From the NCBI GenBank assembly GCA_001779055.1, contig MFJA01000022.1, positions 59,285-78,164 of the forward strand: a stretch of 18,880 bases of DNA, in the 5' to 3' direction. Under the pieces are notes generated by a model. That model was not told the origin of the DNA, did no database searches, and saw only the letters and a list, made by a program, of their open reading frames with translations. Each line of letters begins with the position of its first letter. Within the stretch, counting starts at the first letter, position 1. This DNA is from Candidatus Gottesmanbacteria bacterium RBG_16_37_8 (GTDB lineage Bacteria > Patescibacteriota > Microgenomatia > 2-02-FULL-39-11). Position numbers and translations under genes: made by a program. This document shows, in pieces, positions 13,983 to 18,880 of the stretch.

Positions 13983-14994
13983 CTTCCAGTGATGGCTGTG
14001 CTGACACTTTTTTCCAGTCAACCGGATGATAATTGTAGTAAGCAAACGCGGCAATATAAGTAGCATTATCAGTACATAGGGAGGGGGGAGGAACATGGAT
14101 TCTGAATTCTGATTTGAATTTTTCCGTTAATCTTTTATTCGCAGCCACTCCGCCGCCTAATAGAATTGATTTAACTTTATATTTCTCCGCTGCTCTGACC
14201 GTTTTTGCCACCAGACAGTCGGTTATGGCTTCCTGGAGTTCATATGCTAATTGCACAATTGTTATCTGATTAAATTGTTCTGTTTCTTTTAATTTATTAA
14301 CCTCTCTTAAGACCGCCGTTTTAAGACCGGAGAAAGAAAAATTAAATGAATCATCGCCAATAATCGGCCTGGGAAGCTTTATTTCGGATTTCGGATTTCG
14401 GATTTCGGATTTTGCGTATTTCGCAGCCTCCGCTGCAATCGCCGGACCCCCCGGAAAGCTAAGTCCCAAAATCCGGGCACATTTGTCAAAAGCCTCACCT
14501 GCGGCATCATCAATCGTTCCGCCGATCCATTTAAGATTGTTTATTTTTTCCATAATAAAAAGTTCAGTGTGGCCACCCGAAACAACTAAACCTAATGCAG
14601 GAAATTGAGGTTTTATATAATTTTTATCTTCCTCCAAAAAATTAGCATAAAGATGGGCCAAAACATGATTTACCGGCACAATTTTTTTACCCGTCAGAAG
14701 CGCTAAGGCTTTGGCAGTTTCAACACCGACTAAAAGAGAGCCGATAAGTCCCGGTCCGACAGTTACTGCCAAAGCGTCAATATCGCGGGAAAGAGATAAA
14801 TTTTTTATTGTTTCATTTATTACAGGGATTATTGAAACAACCTGTTGCCTAGCTGCCATTTCGGGAATAATACCGCCTGTTTTTTCATGCATTGCTGCCG
14901 AGGAAGCAACAACATTGGATATGATTTTCCTTCCGTCTTCAATGATAGCGGCTGCCGTTTCGTCGCAGGATGATTCAATGGCCAATATTTTCAT
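13972..14994 (-). CDS. tsaD: tRNA N6-threonylcarbamoyladenosine transferase
   Basis: Universal Kae1/TsaD ATPase that transfers the threonylcarbamoyl group to A37 of ANN-decoding tRNAs, with TsaB/TsaC/TsaE partners not seen here. The 340 residues start MKILAIESSCDETAAAI. The metal-binding histidines are H110 and H114 (NHVLAHLYA). Other signatures are VTVGPGLIGSLLVG, GLVVSGGHTEL, GGTIDDAAGEAFDK and FNFSFSGLKTAV, with GGGVAANKRL near the C-terminus. Residues 195-206 (KSEIRNPKSEIK) are encoded by a heptanucleotide tandem repeat and sit in a loop before LPRP that is normally shorter. The start is 6 nt after the upstream cytidylyltransferase-like gene, without a clear Shine-Dalgarno, so it is likely cotranscribed and coupled. 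Confidence 0.96.
   Translation of the reverse strand: MKILAIESSCDETAAAIIEDGRKIISNVVASSAAMHEKTGGIIPEMAARQQVVSIIPVINETIKNLSLSRDIDALAVTVGPGLIGSLLVGVETAKALALLTGKKIVPVNHVLAHLYANFLEEDKNYIKPQFPALGLVVSGGHTELFIMEKINNLKWIGGTIDDAAGEAFDKCARILGLSFPGGPAIAAEAAKYAKSEIRNPKSEIKLPRPIIGDDSFNFSFSGLKTAVLREVNKLKETEQFNQITIVQLAYELQEAITDCLVAKTVRAAEKYKVKSILLGGGVAANKRLTEKFKSEFRIHVPPPSLCTDNATYIAAFAYYNYHPVDWKKVSAQPSLEVEV
14381..14412. repeat. Heptanucleotide tandem repeat inside tsaD
   Basis: ATTTCGG is repeated four times exactly (14381-14408), followed by a partial ATTT. On the coding (minus) strand it reads as CCGAAAT units and gives the 12-residue stretch KSEIRNPKSEIK. Three 7-bp units equal 21 bp, so the reading frame is kept. 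Confidence 0.97.
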
Positions 14995-14999
14995 AGAGG

Positions 15000-15485
15000 T
15001 CAGATTTTCTCCCGGCTTAAGATATCAGCCAGTTTAGAACTCGAAAGCGATTTTACATAGGGGATTATTTTAAGGACCCCATTGCAGGATTCAGCCTGAA
15101 TTTTCTTTTTGGCAATCTGAGGATCATTTTCAGTTACGGCTATAATATTCGGTTTAATCTCTTTTACAATCTGCTGGTATTTTTCATCACCTGATAAATA
15201 GTCAAGTATGATAACAACATCAACGTCTCTTAATGAAGACAGTGCTTCGGCGCGGTCCTGTTGTTTAAAAATCGGTCTCCCGTTCCCTTTAAGTTTTCTT
15301 ACTTTTTCATCTGCTTCAAGAAGAATAAAAAGCAAATCTCCTCTTTCTTTGGCCATTTTCAAAAACTTAATATGCCCGACATGGAGAATGTCAAAACACC
15401 CGCCGACCAGAACTATTTTTTCTTTTCTTTTTCTGGCTATTATTGCCAGTTTTATTGCATCTTTTACATCAACAATTTTTTTCAT
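15000..15485 (-). CDS. Cytidylyltransferase-like nucleotidyltransferase (RfaE C-terminal type)
   Basis: The 161-residue protein has the nucleotidylyltransferase fold. Its nucleotide-binding motif VLVGGCFDILHVGHIKFL has H35 and H38 of the HxGH signature. The later basic/aspartate stretch DRAEALSSLRDVDVVIIL and the C-terminal SLSSSKLADIL (corresponding to the STS region) also fit. Family members activate phosphorylated sugars or polyols with CTP or ATP, for example the HldE/RfaE adenylyltransferase domain and glycerol-3-phosphate cytidylyltransferase (TagD). Which substrate is used cannot be read from the sequence. It overlaps the upstream VanW gene by an ATGA and precedes tsaD by 5 nt, so it is the middle gene of a minus-strand operon. 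Confidence 0.85.
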   Translation of the reverse strand: MKKIVDVKDAIKLAIIARKRKEKIVLVGGCFDILHVGHIKFLKMAKERGDLLFILLEADEKVRKLKGNGRPIFKQQDRAEALSSLRDVDVVIILDYLSGDEKYQQIVKEIKPNIIAVTENDPQIAKKKIQAESCNGVLKIIPYVKSLSSSKLADILSREKI

Positions 15486-16909
15486 TCTCTTGTGCCCCTT
15501 AAGAAAACCGCCTGCCAGGGTTGGAAGTTGGAGAAGAACGATTTTTCGAACAGGACACTTCCATCTCTGACAACTTTATAATCAAAATTGACCTTGGCTC
15601 CCCAAGCTCTCCAATCAACCTGTTTGACCACTCCTTTGGCCAGAGTCGGATCATCCTGGTAAAAATCCGGCGGCGGGGGAGTTTGGGATAAAATAACCGG
15701 TTTGGTAATTTCAGCGCGTCTTCCGTCGGAAGTGCCGTAAAGAGAAAATGTTAGGGATGTTTTGGCTCTGTCCGTTACTGCCAGAATCAGAATATGGGCC
15801 GGAGTATCGTTTTTGAATTTTAGATCATAATTCGGATCAAAGACAGTGGCGTCAAGTCCCGGACCGGAATCCTTCTCGTAATAGCTTACTCTGTACGAAT
15901 GTGCCCATCTTTCAATAATCGGCAGACCGCTTTGTAAAATCGCCCGAAAAAGGGTAGTTGATACCTGGCAGACACCGCCGCCGTCTCCCAAAACCGTTCT
16001 TCCGTCTTTAATAATGTAGGCTTGCTGATAGCCGGTTGAGGCAGAGACATCTCCTAAAGCGCCATTAAAGGAAAATGTTTCTCCGGGAGGAACAAGTCTG
16101 CCGGAAATCCGCAATGCTGCCAATTCCAGGTTATGAATTCTGCCGGCAATTGATCCGGCGAAATTGGATTTTCCGACTCCTAGCAGTTCCTTAATACCGA
16201 AATTATTGGAATTTTCGGTGGTAATATTAGGATAGGCTATCTCGACAGGCAAACTTATTTTTTTAATTTCTTCCTCAACTTTTCCAAATTTTCCTACTGT
16301 AATCAGATAGTCCATTACTAGTTCTTTGGTTTTTGCGCGATTTAACTCTAGACCGTTTTTTGAAGGTTTAAAAACTTTGACTTTTCCACCAACAAAATTA
16401 AACAGCGCGTCTTCGCTCAGCCGGTCGATTGATAAAGAGAGATAAGATATAGTTTCATTTAAGGTTTCTTCATCAAATGTTAAAACACTTTTTAATCTAA
16501 TTTGAGAACTGTAAGCTCTAATTTTTTGATAGAAATCTGATAAAATATTGCCGCTACGACCAACAGAATAAGCTTGGGTTGAGGATAGCTTGGCATCATA
16601 TCCTGCTTTAAGATCCATAGCAGAAACCGAAGCGCTTTTGTCTTCATAAATAAGTTCAACCCTGATATTTTCAAAAGCCTTATTTTTATCAGTGAAAAAT
16701 TTTTCCACATCCTGTGGAGTTTTGCCCCCGAAAGGAATATTATCAACAGTTACTCCGGGATAAATCTTACCTTGGTACATTTTTTCGAACTGCCAATAAA
16801 AAGAGACTGTAAAAATAAGGACCAAAACTGTTAAAATGATCCCTGAATAAAAAAATATTCTCAATTTCGAGAATTTTTTGGAAGCATCTCTACTTTTTTC
16901 CTTGACCAT
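15482..16909 (-). CDS. VanW family membrane-anchored protein
   Basis: The protein has 475 residues. A short basic cytoplasmic tail is followed by one membrane helix (about residues 17-42) and a large extracytoplasmic part. Residues about 50-235 resemble the putative peptidoglycan-binding repeats that usually precede VanW (YPGVTVDNIPFGGKTPQDVE). The VanW core follows: VPPGETFSFNGALGDV, GGGVCQVSTTLFRAIL, ERWAHSYRVSYYEKDSGPG and LDATVFDPNYDLKFKND. The C-terminus has a small strand-rich domain (KVVRDGSVLFEKSF). The family occurs widely in Gram-positive-type envelopes; its biochemical role is unknown. It opens the minus-strand operon and diverges from the solute-binding protein gene, with only 31 bp between start codons. 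Confidence 0.88.
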   Translation of the reverse strand: MVKEKSRDASKKFSKLRIFFYSGIILTVLVLIFTVSFYWQFEKMYQGKIYPGVTVDNIPFGGKTPQDVEKFFTDKNKAFENIRVELIYEDKSASVSAMDLKAGYDAKLSSTQAYSVGRSGNILSDFYQKIRAYSSQIRLKSVLTFDEETLNETISYLSLSIDRLSEDALFNFVGGKVKVFKPSKNGLELNRAKTKELVMDYLITVGKFGKVEEEIKKISLPVEIAYPNITTENSNNFGIKELLGVGKSNFAGSIAGRIHNLELAALRISGRLVPPGETFSFNGALGDVSASTGYQQAYIIKDGRTVLGDGGGVCQVSTTLFRAILQSGLPIIERWAHSYRVSYYEKDSGPGLDATVFDPNYDLKFKNDTPAHILILAVTDRAKTSLTFSLYGTSDGRRAEITKPVILSQTPPPPDFYQDDPTLAKGVVKQVDWRAWGAKVNFDYKVVRDGSVLFEKSFFSNFQPWQAVFLRGTRE

Positions 16910-16931
16910 GGTTTAATCTAGCGGTTATCAT
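16902..16931 (+). promoter_or_regulatory. Candidate promoter of the solute-binding protein gene
   Basis: TTGACC (16902-16907) and TATCAT (16926-16931) are 18 nt apart. The expected start lies at about 16938, immediately before the ATG at 16941, so the mRNA would be leaderless. The -35 overlaps the start codon of the divergent vanW-like gene. Confidence 0.4.
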
Positions 16932-16956
16932 AACATAAGAATGGACAATTCTTCAA
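16927..16956 (-). promoter_or_regulatory. Candidate promoter of the vanW-like operon
   Basis: On the minus strand TTGAAG (16956-16951) and TATGAT (16932-16927) are 18 nt apart, giving a leader of about 10 nt. The -10 occupies nearly the same bases as the plus-strand -10, so the two promoters would exclude each other. Confidence 0.35.
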
Positions 16957-18521
16957 AACAAAATCAAGGTGAAGTACCTTCCTCGGGACAGATTTTTTCA
17001 GAAGGAGAATCTGCTTATCAGGAGGCAGCCAATGCTCCTACTGAGGAAGCAAGAGGGCAGGAAATTTATTCTCAGGAATCTCAACCAGTTTATTCCGAAG
17101 GATCTTCACAACAACAGATGGATAATTCCTCAGCCCCGCCGCCGTTTGTTGAGGATCCACGCAGAAAATTCTTATTTTTAGCCCTTTTTGTCATCATAAT
17201 TCTCGCCTTAGTCTTTTTACTTATCCGCTTTTTATCTTCAAAAAGAAAAGCGTCAACTGACAACATTAAAAAACCCAAAATTACATTGAATTATTGGGGC
17301 TTATGGGAAGAAGAAGAGATTCTGCGTCCGATAATTGAGGATTACCAGAAAAAAAATGAGGGGATTACCATCAATTACAGCAGGCAAAATCCTGTCAATT
17401 ACCGCGAAAGACTCCAGGCCGCAATCGAACGGGGAGAAGGGCCCGATATTCTCCGTTTTCATAATACCTGGTTGCCGATGGTTCAAAGTTCCCTGGCTCC
17501 ACTACCTAAGGATATAATGTCAGTTGAGGATTTTGCTAAGATTTTCTATCCGGTTGCTGTTAAAGATCTCAAAGCAGGGGACAATTTCTACGGTTTGCCC
17601 CTGGAAATTGACGGACTTTTACTCTTTTATAATGAAGACATATTAAACGGAGCTGGTGTTCCCGTTCCTCAAACTTGGGTTGATGTTCAAAATTCTGTTG
17701 CCAAACTGACAGTTAAGGAAGGTAACCGCATTGTAACTTCAGCAATTGCTCTGGGAACTGCTGAAAATATCGAACACTTCAGCGATATTTTAGGCTTAAT
17801 GATGCTGCAAAACGGTACTCTGATGGATAAGTCTCTTTTTACCTGTGCTGATTCTAAAACGACTGATTGCGCTGTTGAGGCGCTCACTTTTTACCGTAAA
17901 TTTGCAACTCCTCCCGGAAACGCCTGGGATAATTCCCTGGAAAACTCTATTAATGCTTTTGCTCAAGGTAAAGTAGCCATGATTTTTGCACCTGTCTGGC
18001 AGGCTTATACAATTCAAACGATTAATCCTGATCTGAATTTTAAAACCGCCAAAGTTCCGCAACTTCCCTGTAATCAGAATCCCTGTCCTGAAGTCAACTG
18101 GGCCAGCTATTGGGTTGAAGGAGTATCTGTTAAGAGTCAGCATCAGAAAGAAGCCTGGCAGTTTCTGAAATATTTAATTTCAGCAGAAGGGGAGCAGGCT
18201 CTTTATAAAAAACAGACAGAAGTCAAAAAAATATTCGGCGAGCCTTACTCCAGAGTTGATTTGGGAAAAAATCTCAATGACAATCCTTACCTTGCTCCTC
18301 TTATAGAAAGCGCCCCCACCATGCAGTCATTTTATCTTGCCTCCCGTACTTTTGACGGAGACACGGGACTTAATAGCGGTCTTATTACTTACTTAAAAGA
18401 TGCCGTCAATGCACTCTCCGAGCACGGTGCTAGTGAGGAAACGGTCCTTAAAACAGCCGACAGCGGATTTCAACAGGTATTAGCCAGATTTAACCTGGGT
18501 AGTCCTGCTCCTGCCGAATAA
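16941..18521 (+). CDS. Membrane-anchored extracellular solute-binding protein, family 1
   Basis: The protein has 526 residues. Residues 1-75 are a polar, Ser/Gln/Glu/Pro-rich tail predicted to stay in the cytoplasm and be disordered. A single uncleaved helix follows (about 76-98), with positive charges after it (SSKRK). The solute-binding domain starts around residue 110: ITLNYWGLWEEEEILRPII, then GPDILRFHNTW, FYGLPLEIDGLLLFYNEDI and GKVAMIFAPVWQAY. These match family 1 periplasmic-binding proteins for sugars and oligosaccharides. There is no lipobox, so anchoring is by the N-terminal helix. No ABC permease or ATPase gene is next to it in the window; the next gene is a nucleotidyltransferase. 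A ligand cannot be assigned. Confidence 0.88.
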   Translation: MDNSSKQNQGEVPSSGQIFSEGESAYQEAANAPTEEARGQEIYSQESQPVYSEGSSQQQMDNSSAPPPFVEDPRRKFLFLALFVIIILALVFLLIRFLSSKRKASTDNIKKPKITLNYWGLWEEEEILRPIIEDYQKKNEGITINYSRQNPVNYRERLQAAIERGEGPDILRFHNTWLPMVQSSLAPLPKDIMSVEDFAKIFYPVAVKDLKAGDNFYGLPLEIDGLLLFYNEDILNGAGVPVPQTWVDVQNSVAKLTVKEGNRIVTSAIALGTAENIEHFSDILGLMMLQNGTLMDKSLFTCADSKTTDCAVEALTFYRKFATPPGNAWDNSLENSINAFAQGKVAMIFAPVWQAYTIQTINPDLNFKTAKVPQLPCNQNPCPEVNWASYWVEGVSVKSQHQKEAWQFLKYLISAEGEQALYKKQTEVKKIFGEPYSRVDLGKNLNDNPYLAPLIESAPTMQSFYLASRTFDGDTGLNSGLITYLKDAVNALSEHGASEETVLKTADSGFQQVLARFNLGSPAPAE

Positions 18522-18523
18522 TT

Positions 18524-18880
18524 ATGTCCTCTAACTTAAAAGAGGCGGTTATCAAAACCTTATCTTATGCCGATATTTTCGATTACCCGTTAAAGCTATC
18601 TGAAATAAGAAAGTATTTAATCGGTGTCAAATTGAGTGGAAAAAATTGGCCATATCGATTTAAGAAAACCATTTCTCAAATTCCCCAAATAAAAGTTAGG
18701 GAGGGTTATTATTTTTTCAAGTCGCGCCACAATATTGTGAGCATAAGATTAAAAAGATTTGTTTACTCAAAAGAAAAAATGGAACTGGCCCGTAAAATTG
18801 CCGGGCTTATGTTTTATATTCCGTCTATCTTAATGATTGCTGTTTCCGGAAATTTAGCCCTTAGTAATGCTGATAAGGAA
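18524..18880 (+). CDS. Nucleotidyltransferase-domain protein with N-terminal winged-helix (3' end outside window)
   Basis: The frame is open from ATG 18524, 2 nt after the preceding stop, to the window end, giving 119 residues. The first about 85 residues (AVIKTLSYADIFDYPLKLSEIRKYL, then a YYFF strand) look like a winged-helix fold. The following helix leads to AVSGNLALSNADKE. This has the GSxAxxNADxxSDIDL pattern of Pol-beta-like nucleotidyltransferases, with the catalytic SDIDL expected just past the window edge. I recognise this arrangement from CPR genomes; the substrate is unknown. Confidence 0.72.
   Translation, partial: MSSNLKEAVIKTLSYADIFDYPLKLSEIRKYLIGVKLSGKNWPYRFKKTISQIPQIKVREGYYFFKSRHNIVSIRLKRFVYSKEKMELARKIAGLMFYIPSILMIAVSGNLALSNADKE

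Noticed and set aside
1..18880. CRISPR arrays, insertion sequences or prophage genes
   Set aside because: No regularly spaced repeats, transposase, integrase or phage structural motifs were seen.

Overview
The window looks like a chromosome fragment from a small-genome bacterium of the Candidate Phyla Radiation (Patescibacteria), most likely the Microgenomates group. This is inferred from gene style: a Trm11-like methyltransferase, a stand-alone YqeY protein, a membrane-anchored SurA-like foldase and cyclophilin, a VanW protein, a solute-binding protein anchored by an uncleaved N-terminal helix, a short ValRS and a winged-helix nucleotidyltransferase. UGA is used as a normal stop. No marker gene settles the lineage.

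Region 1 (1-3982, + strand) holds housekeeping and envelope genes: the 3' part of a THUMP/SAM RNA methyltransferase, a polytopic GT-C-like membrane protein, a YqeY/GatB-like protein, and two membrane-anchored folding factors.

Region 2 (about 3983-4340) is the most unusual part. An extended -10 promoter is followed by a histidine T-box riboswitch with a candidate CAC specifier and a UGGGACC antiterminator bulge, whose UGGG pairs with tRNA-His C73-CCA. A strong intrinsic terminator follows, and its U-tract directly abuts a complete tRNA-His(GUG) gene. The T-box therefore appears to control synthesis of its own ligand tRNA together with the operon. hisG begins three bases after the tRNA.

Region 3 (4344-10946, + strand) is a tightly packed histidine operon: hisG-hisD-hisC-HAD phosphatase-hisB-hisH-hisF-hisI-hisE. 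Many junctions overlap by 4 or 11 nt. hisA is absent. The HAD protein probably supplies the histidinol-phosphatase step that the short, dehydratase-only HisB lacks. HisG is the long, self-sufficient form, so no hisZ is needed.

Region 4 (10947-11760, + strand) is a Phd/YefM-PIN toxin-antitoxin module with its own near-leaderless promoter. It runs convergently into valS.

Region 5 (16909-11747, - strand) reads vanW-like, cytidylyltransferase-like, tsaD, valS, probably an operon with an extra promoter before valS. tsaD carries an in-frame heptanucleotide repeat tract. Region 6 (16941-18880, + strand) diverges from it: a membrane-anchored solute-binding protein, then a nucleotidyltransferase-domain protein cut by the window edge.

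Regions 2-4 may form an acquired block inserted between core genes, but only comparison with relatives could show this.
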